A stretch of DNA of 64,000 nt from Phycisphaerales bacterium (GTDB lineage: Bacteria; Planctomycetota; Phycisphaerae; UBA1845), in the NCBI GenBank assembly GCA_020639095.1, contig JACKHH010000002.1, forward strand, positions 124,001 to 188,000. Reading direction: 5' to 3'. How positions within the stretch are numbered: the stretch's first letter is position 1; every line of letters starts with the position of its first letter. The position numbers were made by a program, and so were the translations under genes. Positions 24,733 through 34,212 of this stretch are shown here, piece after piece. The notes beneath the pieces were generated by a model, which was not told the origin of the DNA, did not search any database, and saw nothing but the letters and a program-made list of their open reading frames with translations.

Positions 24733-27700
24733 ATGAGAGACGGTAGCACCGTATCAACGATGCTTCGAGCAACGCAGCTTCACCGCTGCGCCTGGACCTG
24801 TGCAGCCGTTGCATTGCTGCTTGTGGGTGTGGCCTGTAACTCGGCTGCCCCGGGAACGAACGACGACGGCAACACGCTGCTCAACGACGCCGTCAGTTAT
24901 CAGGGCAAGATCAGCGGACAAGTGTCCGAGTCGCAGTCTACGCGCACGTCGATCACCGACGAATCGGCTGGTCAGAGCGCGCCGCTGACGAACGTCAACG
25001 GGAATTCGGTTGTGCGTTTTCAGGATATCGCGGGTGCCCCGCTCGTCGATGAAAACGGCAACCCGATTCCACCGATCCCGCTCAACCCAGACGGATCGTT
25101 CGACGCGAACAACTTACCGGTCGGCACTGACTTCAACATCTGCGCCGATTTCGACAACGCCAACCGCTGTGACGTCGTGAGCTGCACGAACATACCAGCA
25201 GACTCGAACGGCATCGCCGGCGAACTCAACAACGCGCAGGTCGACCCGCTCACGACGCTCGTGCTCGGCAAGCTGCGCGAGCTCATGCGCGCACGCGGTC
25301 TGTCGCCGCGCGACCTGCCGGTCAGCCCGGTCGCGATCGTTCGCCGCATCGTCGACGCCTACACCCACCTGTTCGAGGAAAGCGGCATCGATCACACGAT
25401 CACGATCGACGACCTCGCGAACCTCACGCAGGATCAGTTCGGCGACCTCTTCGACACGATCATCCCAGCCGGTGCGCGCGCGGGCATGCTCATCGTGGAG
25501 GGCAATCTCGACCTGGCGCAGTCACAGGACGCGGAATCGCGCGCCGGCGCCGCGGCTGAGGTCTTCTTACGTGCAGGTTTCCCGATCGTAGACGAACCGG
25601 GCGGCATTGATCTCTCCGCCCTCGCCGACATGGCGGGAGTGGAGGCGGTCCCGCTCAGCGAACTCTACGGCAACGAGCCGCAACTCGACGAATTTGAAGA
25701 GTCAGCCGATTTGGGCGAGGATTTCTTCGACGATTTCAGCGTGCTCGAACCGGCAGAGAACGGCGAAGAGCCAATCGTTTACTACGACACCACCACCGAG
25801 CCCGACCGCAACTTCGGCAACCTCGACGACGCGCAGGACGACGGCGGCGTGCCGCACCTCCCGCTCATCTTCGATCGCGTGCTGCTGAAGATGGCGCGGA
25901 TCGACGTGCTCGGTAATCGCATCACGCTCGCGGAACTCTACGCCGCGCTGACGGATATCGAAGACGGTCTCGGCGCGCGACTCACGCACGAACTGTTCGA
26001 TCCCAACTTCGCCGGCCCGCCACTCACGGTATTCCAGACAGAAGACGGTCGAGGCAAGGCGATCGATCTCGAACAGATTTACCGGCGTATCTTCGAGTCC
26101 GGTCTGAATCGCGTCGACGATCAGTCGCTCGACGATATCAACGCGGACCTGCATCAGGCGATGGTCGACCTGCTCGGAACGACCGTTCCGCCCGACTTCG
26201 ACCTGCTCTTCGGCGACATCGTCGACGACCGCATCGGCGGCATCGGCGATCTGTCGGAGCGCATCCGTGGCGCACGCGTGCATCTGCCGTTCAACCGGTC
26301 GGGCGCGGAAACGTTCTACGTTGTAGCGGACGGCGATCCCTTCGATCCCGACAGCAGCGCCGAAGCCGTCACGGTCGACGCGGACGTCGATATCGATGGG
26401 CGAATCTCCAATGTGTCGTACAACACAAGCGGCGAAGGCAAATACTACCTCGGTTTCACCGAGCGCACGGAACAGGGCGGAGTCGTCGAGTTTATCGTGC
26501 GCGAGACCGGCCGGCGTCTGCATGGTCAGCGCGGCCCGGTTCGCCTGAGCATGAACGACGATGTCTTCGAGTCCATCGACGGCGTGCCGTTCTTCGATTT
26601 CGTATCGCAGTCCGGCCGGTTCTATCCCGGTGTTGACGTTGCCGTGCGTCGCGTGGACTTCACGCCGCCGCCCGCTCCGGATGGCCAGACCGATCCGAAC
26701 CTCCCACCGCCGGGCGATGATCCGTTCGGCCCCAACGGAGGCGACCCGAACACCGGCGCTCCAAACGGTGACCCGAACGCTGGGAATCCCAATAGCGATC
26801 CAAATGCCGGTGATCCCAACGGCGATCCGAACCAGCCGCCGCCTCCGCCACCTGGCGATGGCACTGCTGGTCCCGCCGGTGATCCTCTGCAAGGTCCGGC
26901 ACCGGCTGAGTTCGAGGAAGTCGAAGTCATGCGCATCTTCGTCCTGGCCACGGGCTTCGGTCCCGACGCCGAACCGGTGCGCGTCAACTACAACCGCGAG
27001 ACCGGCGACTCGTCATACGACCGCAACGGCCGCTACCTGCTGATGTTCACGCCGGACACCGAGGAAACCGGCGAGTTCGTGCTCTTCAACGAGCAGGCAG
27101 GCCGCGAGGCGCGCGATGAGGACCCGAACGCCTTCTTCAACGCTCCGCCGGAACTGCCCGACAACTTCGAGGACTTCTTCAACGATTCCGACGATCGCAA
27201 TCCTGACAACTTCGACGACTTCATCGATGACTTCCCGAATGGCGATACCAACGGCCCGCCACCGCCGCCCGACGACTTCGATCCGATGGATGACTTCGTC
27301 GACGATCCGATGGACGACTTCGTCGATGATCCAGCCGACACCAACGGCATCGAACCGGCGGAGTTCATCGACGAGAGCGGTCGCATCATCGTCACCGCGC
27401 GCGAGATCTCAGGTTTGCAGGTCGATCTCCAGTCGTTTACGCGTGTCTTCGGCACGGACGCGGAGAACGCGCGGTACGACGCGGACGCCGATCCGTACTA
27501 CGACGACATCAACGGCAACGACAAGCAGGATGCCGGCGAACCGACCGCGTCGTATCGCCCGTTGCTGTTCGACCCGCGCGATTGGCGCGCGACCGACATC
27601 GCGTCGTACTACCGCCGCGCGGACAACGGCGAACCGGTGGGCTTCGATGAAGTCGATTTCGAATCCGACACACCGCAGACCTTCGAAGGTGTGGAACTCG

Positions 27701-28047
27701 TCGCCCGCGACTACAAGCCGCGACGCAACGCCTTCCGCTTCGGCCGGCCGAACACCGCGATCAACCTGTTGACCGCGTTCCTCCCGCCAGAGTTCTTCGA
27801 CGGTACGCGCGGGCTCGATCGCGACACACCGGTGGATGTCTTCACCGCGGTCGCCCTGGTCAACCTCGTCATGGATCAGGTGTTCAACCTGACGGCTGAC
27901 GTGGACATTGACGGTTTCGGTCCGCTGGAGCGCAAGCGCATGCTCCTCGACGGACACCTGTTCATCGTGCCGCTTGACGATCCGTTCGTCGAGTTGATTC
28001 GCGCGGTGGGTGAACGATCGGAAACCAACGCCGACGCAGCACAGTAG
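24733..28047 (+). CDS. Large secreted acidic protein with Pro/Asn- and Asp/Phe-rich linkers
   Basis: 1104 residues. GGAG lies 8 nt before this ATG. The N-terminus is a signal peptide (about 18-38, WTCAAVALLLVGVAC). The cysteine could be lipidated, but the lipobox is imperfect. Residues about 60-150 look like a transthyretin-type regulatory domain (GNSVVRFQDIAGAPLVDENG). A helical region (about 160-530) follows, then a beta module (about 530-650). A proline/asparagine linker (about 651-730) repeats GDPN. A second copy of the beta module (FYVVADGDPFDP... versus IFVLATGFGPDAEPV) comes next, and then an Asp/Phe-rich linker (about 810-870) repeating DPMDDFVD. No enzyme domain recognised. It is probably a surface or calcium-binding structural protein. 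Confidence 0.78.
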   Translation: MRDGSTVSTMLRATQLHRCAWTCAAVALLLVGVACNSAAPGTNDDGNTLLNDAVSYQGKISGQVSESQSTRTSITDESAGQSAPLTNVNGNSVVRFQDIAGAPLVDENGNPIPPIPLNPDGSFDANNLPVGTDFNICADFDNANRCDVVSCTNIPADSNGIAGELNNAQVDPLTTLVLGKLRELMRARGLSPRDLPVSPVAIVRRIVDAYTHLFEESGIDHTITIDDLANLTQDQFGDLFDTIIPAGARAGMLIVEGNLDLAQSQDAESRAGAAAEVFLRAGFPIVDEPGGIDLSALADMAGVEAVPLSELYGNEPQLDEFEESADLGEDFFDDFSVLEPAENGEEPIVYYDTTTEPDRNFGNLDDAQDDGGVPHLPLIFDRVLLKMARIDVLGNRITLAELYAALTDIEDGLGARLTHELFDPNFAGPPLTVFQTEDGRGKAIDLEQIYRRIFESGLNRVDDQSLDDINADLHQAMVDLLGTTVPPDFDLLFGDIVDDRIGGIGDLSERIRGARVHLPFNRSGAETFYVVADGDPFDPDSSAEAVTVDADVDIDGRISNVSYNTSGEGKYYLGFTERTEQGGVVEFIVRETGRRLHGQRGPVRLSMNDDVFESIDGVPFFDFVSQSGRFYPGVDVAVRRVDFTPPPAPDGQTDPNLPPPGDDPFGPNGGDPNTGAPNGDPNAGNPNSDPNAGDPNGDPNQPPPPPPGDGTAGPAGDPLQGPAPAEFEEVEVMRIFVLATGFGPDAEPVRVNYNRETGDSSYDRNGRYLLMFTPDTEETGEFVLFNEQAGREARDEDPNAFFNAPPELPDNFEDFFNDSDDRNPDNFDDFIDDFPNGDTNGPPPPPDDFDPMDDFVDDPMDDFVDDPADTNGIEPAEFIDESGRIIVTAREISGLQVDLQSFTRVFGTDAENARYDADADPYYDDINGNDKQDAGEPTASYRPLLFDPRDWRATDIASYYRRADNGEPVGFDEVDFESDTPQTFEGVELVARDYKPRRNAFRFGRPNTAINLLTAFLPPEFFDGTRGLDRDTPVDVFTAVALVNLVMDQVFNLTADVDIDGFGPLERKRMLLDGHLFIVPLDDPFVELIRAVGERSETNADAAQ

Positions 28048-28072
28048 GCAGGCTCGTCGCGTTTTGTCATAT

Positions 28073-28117
28073 CGGACCACCGGCGATCTTGCGGGTCGCC
28101 GGTGGTCCGTCTCTTTT
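28073..28117 (+). terminator. Rho-independent terminator
   Basis: A 14-bp perfect stem (28073-28086 with 28096-28109), a 9-nt loop and the T-rich tail TCTCTTTT. It sits 25 nt after the stop of the 1104-residue protein gene. Confidence 0.88.
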
Positions 28118-28514
28118 CAGCAAGAAAGCGATGGGGATTAGACCCCATGTTCGCGCGCGGTTGTAACGTGAGGCGCGTTAGCAAAGCTGGATTCATGTTC
28201 TTATGACGTGAAGAATGAAGATGGAGGCAAGCTTATCGCTTGACCTTCCAGGAGGCGTCCTGGCACAATCAATGGACTCTCAGCGGAGTCGCCCGGACCG
28301 ACGATCCCAGTAAGCTGTTCCGCGACTATCATGTCCAGGAGGTGGAAGGCAACGCGGCCGGGCGACGTTTCTTTCCCCCTTGAATCAAAGCACTTACAAG
28401 CGACACTCCAGTAAAACTCACAGCCTGGCAAGGGTGGCATAGACAAGCTCCGCTCGTCCATGGTCGTAAGCTGCTCAGCCTACGCTTTGGGGATGATGCA
28501 GAAATTGGCTGGGC
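28118..28514. other. Intergenic region with a coding-like fragment and a repeat
   Basis: Between the terminator and the end of the subtilisin gene. One frame, 28219-28383 (+), has coding character: it reads AYRLTFQEASWHNQWTLSG and continues to RRFFPP before a TGA. It has a stop just upstream, no good start (a TTG at 28240 is the only option) and no ribosome site. It may be the remnant of a lost gene. The GGGTGGCAT repeat is at 28432-28463. Confidence 0.45.
28432..28463 (+). repeat. GGGTGGCAT palindrome, single copy
   Basis: GGGTGGCAT followed by a hairpin (GACAAGC / GCTCGTC, one G:T pair, loop TCC). It is the same family as the copies at 22576 and 35765. It lies about 50 nt beyond the subtilisin gene stop. 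Confidence 0.65.
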
Positions 28515-30923
28515 CTAGCTGCCGCCGCCCAAAATGCTCTGGAACGCGCTGAAGTCCTGGGCGTCGACATCGTCGTCCGTATCCAGGTCGAACGCGTCGC
28601 AGCTCGGGTCCACCGGCCCGCCACCCGGGCCGGTCATGCAGTCCGTCCACGCGGCATAGTCGCCTAGATCGACGTCACCGTCGTCGTTGTAGTCGCCGCG
28701 AATGGTGAGGTCCTTGCAGTTGTAGCAGACCAGCGAGAAGTCCTGGTCGGTCGCGTCGCCCTCCCCCGGAATCGCGTCCGAGTTGATGCTGGCGGCCACG
28801 ACCCGAACCGTCACCGGTCCGGACCCCACTGCCGGGAGGAACACGCCCTCGGTATTGTTCCGGAACTCCGCGGTCCCGCCCGTCGTTGAGTATCCGTTTG
28901 CGCCGAAATGGTTACCCAGATACGTGTTTGCGCCCACTTCCACGACGAGGTCGAGATCGTTGTTCCATGCCGGGGTGCCGCCGCCCAGACCGTGGCCCGG
29001 AGCATCCGTCCACGCCAGCATCAGCCGCATGTCCTGGAGCGGGTCATCGGCTTCCAGCATGACCGACCACTCCTCGCTCGTGTTGTCGAGCACCACCGGA
29101 TTATCGAAGTACTTCACCGCGAGCGGTGGATCGAGCACAGCCTCCGCGTCCAAACGCCCCCAACCCTGCTTGCTGTCAAACGGATGACCAAGCACACCGC
29201 CATCGGCATCGAGATGGCCCGCGAGATCGTGAGCAACGGCAGTCAACGCGGCTTTGACCAGTGCGGGACTCGGGTCAGCCACGTAACCCGGAAGGCTGCG
29301 GTAGTACTCGATGAAGAGGGCAATGGTTCCGGTCACGTGCGGCGACGCCATACTCGTTCCGCAGTAACCCGAAACGGCATACCCCCCGCCCGAAACCGTC
29401 GAATCAACGCGACAACCCGGCGCGACGATTTGCGGCAGGTTGCGCCCATCGAGCGCCGGGCCGTGTGCGGAGTTCGCCGAGACATCGTTGATCTGCGTGT
29501 ACTGCGCACCGGACGAAGACTGAAGCCGAGTCGACCCCACAGCGATGAGGTTCTTGCCTTCGTCGGGCGTGCCTTGCGTGCTCGTTCCGCCGTTGCCGTT
29601 CATGATGCTAACGACGAAATGAAACGACTGGTTTCCGGGTGTGTTGGGATCGGCATCACGCACACCGATGTCCACGTTCTGCGTGTCGATATCGTAGCCG
29701 TGCGGCGAACCCGCGGGGCCCCAACTGTTGCCCGAGAGCGATGCGCCGTTCGCATACGATTCCTGGATCAACGTGAGCATGAATCCCGGCTGACCGAAGA
29801 TCGGTCCGTAAACCTGCTCGACGAGGTTCGCACCCGGCGCCATGCCCAGGCCGCGGAGGAATCCCTGCCCGTCGAGCACACCCGCAGAGCCGTCCGCGAC
29901 CATGATGCCCGCAGTGTGCGTGCCATGGCCGCTGTAGTACATCGCGCCACCGCACGTCGTGCCCAGGCACGGGAGCATGCGATTGACCAGATCCGGATGC
30001 GTTTCGTCGATGCCCTGATCAACGTTCGCGATGATGACGCCAGCCCCACTCAAACCGACGGTGGACAACCAGGTTTCGTAGCCCGGGAAGGCAATGTTCG
30101 ACCCGTTGATGTTGTTCACGCAAACCTGATCGCTCAACTCGCCGCGGGCTCCGCCGTCTTGCGGAACGGGCTGAACCGTGAGCACACCGGGAAGCTTTGC
30201 AACGTCAACCAGTTGTGCCGGCGGAAGGTTGAACGTGACGACCGCCAGTTGATCGTTTACGCCCTGCATTGTCGGCATAGCGCCCAATGCGGCAATGCCC
30301 TGGCGGATTTCATCAACATCCGCACCGCGATAGACCAGTGCGCGAGCCGCGATCGGTCCCGCAGCAGCCATCGTGCGATTGGCTGGCAGAATGCGATACG
30401 CCGGCGCGAAATCGCCACTCCAGCGCACCGGCGTGCGCGTTGCGGCCTGCGTGCACTGTTCAGATTTCCCCCAAACCACATATGTGTGCGGCGCGATGTA
30501 TTCCACCACCTCCAGACCCGCCGCGTGCAACTCGTCGAGCCAATCGTTCTGCGCCGGACCGGAGAACTGGACGAGATGCAGATCGGGTCGGCTAGCGCGC
30601 GACATGGCGAGACCGGCAGGCGACGCGGGCACGCGTTCAATGGGATCAAACGTCTCCCCGCCGAGCGTCAGCGCGAAACCTTCGGTGTCCTCTTGAAACG
30701 GCACGTTGGCGGTTCGCAGTTGCGCCATCTGCGCATCCGTCAGCGTCATCCAAACGAAGCCGGGATACGTGATGGCGGAAGTGTTTGCGACCCCCTCAGC
30801 CTGTGTGACCGGAACGCGCACGTGGTGCAACACGGGCGAGACCGATTTGTCGGCAGCGAACGCGGCAGCGCATGCAAGAAGCACAACCAAACATGTGGCC
30901 AAGGATCGCCCGACTTTCCCCAT
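28515..30923 (-). CDS. Secreted subtilisin-family serine protease (S8)
   Basis: 802 residues. The ATG at 30923 has GGAGAG upstream and starts a signal peptide (SLATCLVVLLACAAAFA). A long propeptide or N-terminal region (about 25-285) precedes the S8 domain (about 290-570). The catalytic triad is visible: D302 in NVDQGIDETHPDL, H333 in GHGTHTAG and S524 in GTSMASPH; NSWGP carries the oxyanion asparagine. A beta-sandwich (about 590-740) follows and resembles the P/homB-like or PPC-like domains of secreted proteases. The C-terminus is the shared calcium-loop tail (YNDDGDVDLGDYAAWTDCM and DTDDDVDAQDFSAF). It probably degrades extracellular protein. Confidence 0.9.
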   Translation of the reverse strand: MGKVGRSLATCLVVLLACAAAFAADKSVSPVLHHVRVPVTQAEGVANTSAITYPGFVWMTLTDAQMAQLRTANVPFQEDTEGFALTLGGETFDPIERVPASPAGLAMSRASRPDLHLVQFSGPAQNDWLDELHAAGLEVVEYIAPHTYVVWGKSEQCTQAATRTPVRWSGDFAPAYRILPANRTMAAAGPIAARALVYRGADVDEIRQGIAALGAMPTMQGVNDQLAVVTFNLPPAQLVDVAKLPGVLTVQPVPQDGGARGELSDQVCVNNINGSNIAFPGYETWLSTVGLSGAGVIIANVDQGIDETHPDLVNRMLPCLGTTCGGAMYYSGHGTHTAGIMVADGSAGVLDGQGFLRGLGMAPGANLVEQVYGPIFGQPGFMLTLIQESYANGASLSGNSWGPAGSPHGYDIDTQNVDIGVRDADPNTPGNQSFHFVVSIMNGNGGTSTQGTPDEGKNLIAVGSTRLQSSSGAQYTQINDVSANSAHGPALDGRNLPQIVAPGCRVDSTVSGGGYAVSGYCGTSMASPHVTGTIALFIEYYRSLPGYVADPSPALVKAALTAVAHDLAGHLDADGGVLGHPFDSKQGWGRLDAEAVLDPPLAVKYFDNPVVLDNTSEEWSVMLEADDPLQDMRLMLAWTDAPGHGLGGGTPAWNNDLDLVVEVGANTYLGNHFGANGYSTTGGTAEFRNNTEGVFLPAVGSGPVTVRVVAASINSDAIPGEGDATDQDFSLVCYNCKDLTIRGDYNDDGDVDLGDYAAWTDCMTGPGGGPVDPSCDAFDLDTDDDVDAQDFSAFQSILGGGS

Positions 30924-31423
30924 CTTGCGTCTCTCCAACGGTACCGCATTCGGTAGCGCCTGCGTTTGCACGGCGCCATCGAAGACATTCAACTCAACTG
31001 CTGGTCGGTGTCCGAACCCGGAAGAAGTTCGATCGCGGGATTGCGAAAACCACATTCGGCATCCCGCGTCGTCCCCCAAACGCCGTCCGGCGATTCAGCA
31101 AGCGCCCCCAAGCGCCAACCGAACAAACTCAATCGTAGAGAAACGGCGCGCGCGGTTCAAGATTAGAGTATGCCAACGCGCGACAGCAGAGAGTCGATTA
31201 TTGCCAACCCGCGCCCAAGGTGCATCGAAGGTGTTTCGAGAGGTTTTTGCAGCGCGCGTTTTTCAGTTGATCCGTCCCGCGCGACCATCACGAACATTGT
31301 CGTCAGGACTCGCGATTCCGCATACCGCAGCCGCATTGTCGCCCGCCCAGTTGTCGCTGTACGTGTATGTGGAACCCACTTCACAACCGCGAAAACCGGC
31401 TGTGTAACGGACGTATTGCTGTT
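30924..31423. other. Divergent intergenic region
   Basis: About 500 nt between the subtilisin start (minus) and the tatA promoter (plus). A frame at 31170-31427 (+) has no family resemblance and no ribosome site. No repeat was recognised. The subtilisin promoter should lie near 30940-31000, but no clear -35/-10 pair is visible. Confidence 0.5.
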
Positions 31424-31451
31424 TTGACGCTAGCCCCTCCAGGTTTATAAT
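31424..31451 (+). promoter_or_regulatory. Sigma-70 promoter of tatA
   Basis: TTGACG (31424-31429), a 16-nt spacer and a perfect TATAAT (31446-31451). It is the best housekeeping-type promoter seen in the window and lies about 80 nt before the tatA start codon. Confidence 0.75.
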
Positions 31452-31532
31452 CAATATGCCGACAAGACGTTACGTGCGTCTACCCCGGCGCTGCGGCGAG
31501 AGCGGGCGTTCTCGCGGTAAGGAGACTGAGCC

Positions 31533-31844
31533 ATGGTTGGTCACACGACTTCCCTGTTGGCCCTCATCGGGCTTCCTGGTTGGGCGGAATTGCTCGTCGT
31601 CGCTTTCGTCGGTTTGCTGCTTTTTGGCAAGCGGCTTCCCGAGGTCGCGCGCTCGCTGGGCCAGTCGATCGTCGAGTTCAAGCAGGGCATGGCTGGGGTG
31701 AAGGACGAAATCAAGAACGCGGGCGACACACCGCGTCCTCAGAACACGGTAGCGCAGTCGCAGTCACCGCAAGCGTTGCCTGACTCGAACGCACCACGAC
31801 AGACTGAAGCACCGAAAACGCACGCCGTCGAATCAACGGAATAG
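31533..31844 (+). CDS. tatA: Twin-arginine translocase subunit TatA/TatE
   Basis: 103 residues. It has the family layout: a short periplasmic N-terminus, one membrane helix (about 13-30, GWAELLVVAFVGLLLFG), the FGKRLPE hinge, an amphipathic helix (ARSLGQSIVEFKQGMAGVKDEI) and a polar tail. TatA oligomers form the pore that exports folded proteins with twin-arginine signals. AAGGAG precedes the ATG, and a strong promoter lies about 80 nt upstream. No tatC is in the window. The tail (about 50-103) is low-complexity and rich in Gln, Pro and Ser. Confidence 0.93.
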   Translation: MVGHTTSLLALIGLPGWAELLVVAFVGLLLFGKRLPEVARSLGQSIVEFKQGMAGVKDEIKNAGDTPRPQNTVAQSQSPQALPDSNAPRQTEAPKTHAVESTE

Positions 31845-31877
31845 TCGCAGCCCCAACCGCAACCGGTCGCGCTTCCA

Positions 31878-32396
31878 CTACCCGTCAAAAGGAATGTCGT
31901 ATCCGTCAAACGCTTCGGCAAAGTCGAAGACGTTGCGGAAATCCTCAAGCGAATCGCTGGGCTGCTTCTGCATGAACTCGAACTCGATCATCGCGAAAAC
32001 GATGTTGCCGAAATCGACGGTCTCGGTGATGTTCCAGCCCGCGAGCACCGAACGCGTCATGCGTCCCCAGCGCTGCAACGCGTAGTCGCGCAGCCCCCAG
32101 CACAAATCGCTGCCGCTCACGTGCCGGTTCAAACTCTCAAACCCACCGGCATCGTCGATCGCAGCCACCACCGTCTTGCTCAACTCGCCCTTCTCGTAAA
32201 GTTCGCGGAGGTCGACGAGGTCAAGGTTCTTCTGCACGAGGTACTTCATCACCGTGATCTGAGCAGCCGACTCGGGACCGTGTACGCGATGCACGGCGTA
32301 CCCCAGACCTTCGCGCACGAAATGGTAGGCGTCCTCGGGGTAACGCCCCACCTTCGCCACCAGTTCACGCAGCGATTTTTCTCCCGTCTCCGCCAT
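31878..32396 (-). CDS. Minf_1886 family protein
   Basis: 172 residues, cytoplasmic. Recognised from RYPEDAYHFVREGLGYAV near the start, SGSDLCWGLRDYALQRWG in the middle, and the closing VDFGNIVFAMIEFEFM plus DFRNVFDFAEAF. The family is widespread in Planctomycetota and Verrucomicrobiota and has no established function. The gene is convergent with tatA across 33 nt. The ATG has no strong ribosome site. Confidence 0.85.
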   Translation of the reverse strand: MAETGEKSLRELVAKVGRYPEDAYHFVREGLGYAVHRVHGPESAAQITVMKYLVQKNLDLVDLRELYEKGELSKTVVAAIDDAGGFESLNRHVSGSDLCWGLRDYALQRWGRMTRSVLAGWNITETVDFGNIVFAMIEFEFMQKQPSDSLEDFRNVFDFAEAFDGYDIPFDG

Positions 32397-32508
32397 CAGT
32401 TCGTTTCGCTCAGTCCGTATGCGACGCTACCACGATCGCGAAAGGGGATCCGCCCGTTCGCACGCGTCATCATTTCTGCTCGGTCTCGGTCAATTATAGC
32501 GACAAAAC

Positions 32509-33924
32509 TCACGATTCGGTCGGCGGCCCGCCGTTGCCGGAATTTGGCTGGCTGGGATCGCCGCCGCGACGCCCGCGTGACGAACGGCGACCGCGTCGGC
32601 GACGACGCTTTGCGCCGTCAGGTTTGCTGCCATCGGACTTACCGGCAGAGTCGGCGCTGTTTCCGGAAGCGTTCGCGGGTCCACCGCCTGATGAGGCATC
32701 GGTCAGCGGCGCATCGGCTGCTGGTGCCGGCCCGGCGGAATTCGTCTGCGATTTGCCACGACGACGCCCGCGACGACTCCGCGAGCTGCGCGGCTTGTCG
32801 CCGTTGGCCTTGTCGTTGCCGCCGCCGTTGCCGTTGCCGCCCCCAGCGTTGTTTGCCTGGCGTTCGCGTGGTTTGCGACGTTCCGCAGCGGCAGCGGCTG
32901 CTTCGGCGCGCTGCTGCTCGGCAGCACGCGCGCGTTCCTCGGCGCGACGTGTGGCTTCCGCTTCATCGATGAGGTCTTCGATCGTCACCGTCAGGCGACC
33001 ACCGTCCGGTGTCTGGATTTGCAGAAGCTGCGTGAGAATCTGCCGCGCGACAACAGTGCCGCTCCCCTGCTCCGTAAAGACTTTCTTGCCGACGTTGGGC
33101 AGCTTGCGGTTGAGATCCTCGTACGTGGTGTGTTCGTAGCGCAGGCAGCACTTCAACCGGCCACAACGCCCCGACACCTTCGCGGGATCGAGCGTGGCCT
33201 TTTGCATCTTGGCCATTTTCATACTGATCGGCCTGAGCGTTTTGAGGAAGCTCTTGCAGCAGCACTCACGCCCGCAGGTTTCGTAGTCGGCGAGCAAACG
33301 GGCTTCGTCGCGTGCGCCAACCTGACGCATTTCGATGCGCGTCTGGAACTCATCCGCCAGTCCGCGAACGAGCGTGCGGAAGTCGACGCGGCCCTCAGCC
33401 ATGAAGTAGAAGATCACGCGTTCACCGCCGAAGAGGTGTTCGCATTCGATAACCTTCATCGGCAAATTGGCTTGGTCCGCGCGCTCCTGGCAGAACTTCT
33501 TCTTGCGCAGCGACTCGGCGCGAATGTGCTCCCAATCGGAAACGTCTTCGGGCGAAGCGAGGCGGAGAATGCGACCGTTGCTGAAGTGGAAATAGTCTGG
33601 CCCGCTCTCGTCAACGTAGCGTTTGATCTGGTCGCGCGAGACGCACTTGTCGCACCCGTCGCACGAGACGGACACCATCTCGCCCATCTCGATGCCGCGA
33701 TTGGTCTGGATGATGACCTGCGCGCCGCACCCGAATTTCATGTCCTTGTTGGGATAGCGGAACTCACCCACCGAACGCATGTAGCCGTAGCGGATGACCG
33801 CGGTCGGATAGACCTTCTCCAACCCGTTGCCGCACTGCCCCGTGCCGCACGAGCCGCTCCCGCACCCGCCGCCCGACGCCTCGTGGCCCGAGTCGTTCTC
33901 GCCATTGTGTACGTTGATGACCAT
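32509..33924 (-). CDS. PSP1 domain protein with Arg/Gly-rich tail
   Basis: 471 residues from an ATG preceded by GGAAGGCGG. After a Gly/Cys-rich N-terminus (GGGCGSGSCGTGQCG) comes the PSP1 region (about 30-285). It has CDGCDKC, RTLVRGLADEFQTRIEMRQVG, CGRECCCKSFLKTL and SGRCGRLKCCLRYEH, with paired cysteines that probably hold metal. The family includes Bacillus YaaT, which promotes RNase Y function and biofilm or competence signalling. The C-terminal 170 residues are low-complexity: an Ala/Glu/Arg coiled coil, then Gly/Asn, then the basic clusters RRRRGRRSSRGRRGG. This suggests RNA binding in addition to the PSP1 core. Confidence 0.85.
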   Translation of the reverse strand: MVINVHNGENDSGHEASGGGCGSGSCGTGQCGNGLEKVYPTAVIRYGYMRSVGEFRYPNKDMKFGCGAQVIIQTNRGIEMGEMVSVSCDGCDKCVSRDQIKRYVDESGPDYFHFSNGRILRLASPEDVSDWEHIRAESLRKKKFCQERADQANLPMKVIECEHLFGGERVIFYFMAEGRVDFRTLVRGLADEFQTRIEMRQVGARDEARLLADYETCGRECCCKSFLKTLRPISMKMAKMQKATLDPAKVSGRCGRLKCCLRYEHTTYEDLNRKLPNVGKKVFTEQGSGTVVARQILTQLLQIQTPDGGRLTVTIEDLIDEAEATRRAEERARAAEQQRAEAAAAAAERRKPRERQANNAGGGNGNGGGNDKANGDKPRSSRSRRGRRRGKSQTNSAGPAPAADAPLTDASSGGGPANASGNSADSAGKSDGSKPDGAKRRRRRGRRSSRGRRGGDPSQPNSGNGGPPTES

Positions 33925-34134
33925 CAGAAACCGCCTTCCGCGGTGAATTGTCGATTTCGCCGAGTTCCGCGCACACCAGCGCTCATGGTCCCATGGCGTT
34001 GCGCAGGATTTCAGCCCGAACCTCAGGGCGGCCCAAAACACCGGAACCGCCTGTACAACAATAGCTTATCGCGCTGGCTGCCCGGTCGCCAGCCCGAACA
34101 TTGGCTCTGCCAGCCACGACAGCGGCGATGCGGC

Positions 34135-34179
34135 AAACAAAAAGCGGGCGCCCACGGCAATGATACCGCGAGCGCCCGC
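34135..34179 (-). terminator. Rho-independent terminator of the thioredoxin gene
   Basis: On the minus strand: an 8-bp GCGGGCGC/GCGCCCGC stem (34144-34151 with 34172-34179), extended inside by a partly paired region, then TTTTTGTTT. It starts about 30 nt after the thioredoxin stop. Confidence 0.8.
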
Positions 34180-34212
34180 ATCAATCGTCAATCAATTGTA
34201 CGCCGCGAGCGA

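Noticed and set aside
28201..28461. 86-codon minus-strand frame beyond the subtilisin gene
   Set aside because: Its start lies inside the GGGTGGCAT repeat and no ribosome site or family is visible.
28908..30956. 682-codon open frame antisense to the subtilisin gene
   Set aside because: Arginine- and histidine-rich translation with no motif; a shadow of the GC-rich S8 gene, which has a full catalytic triad and signal peptide.
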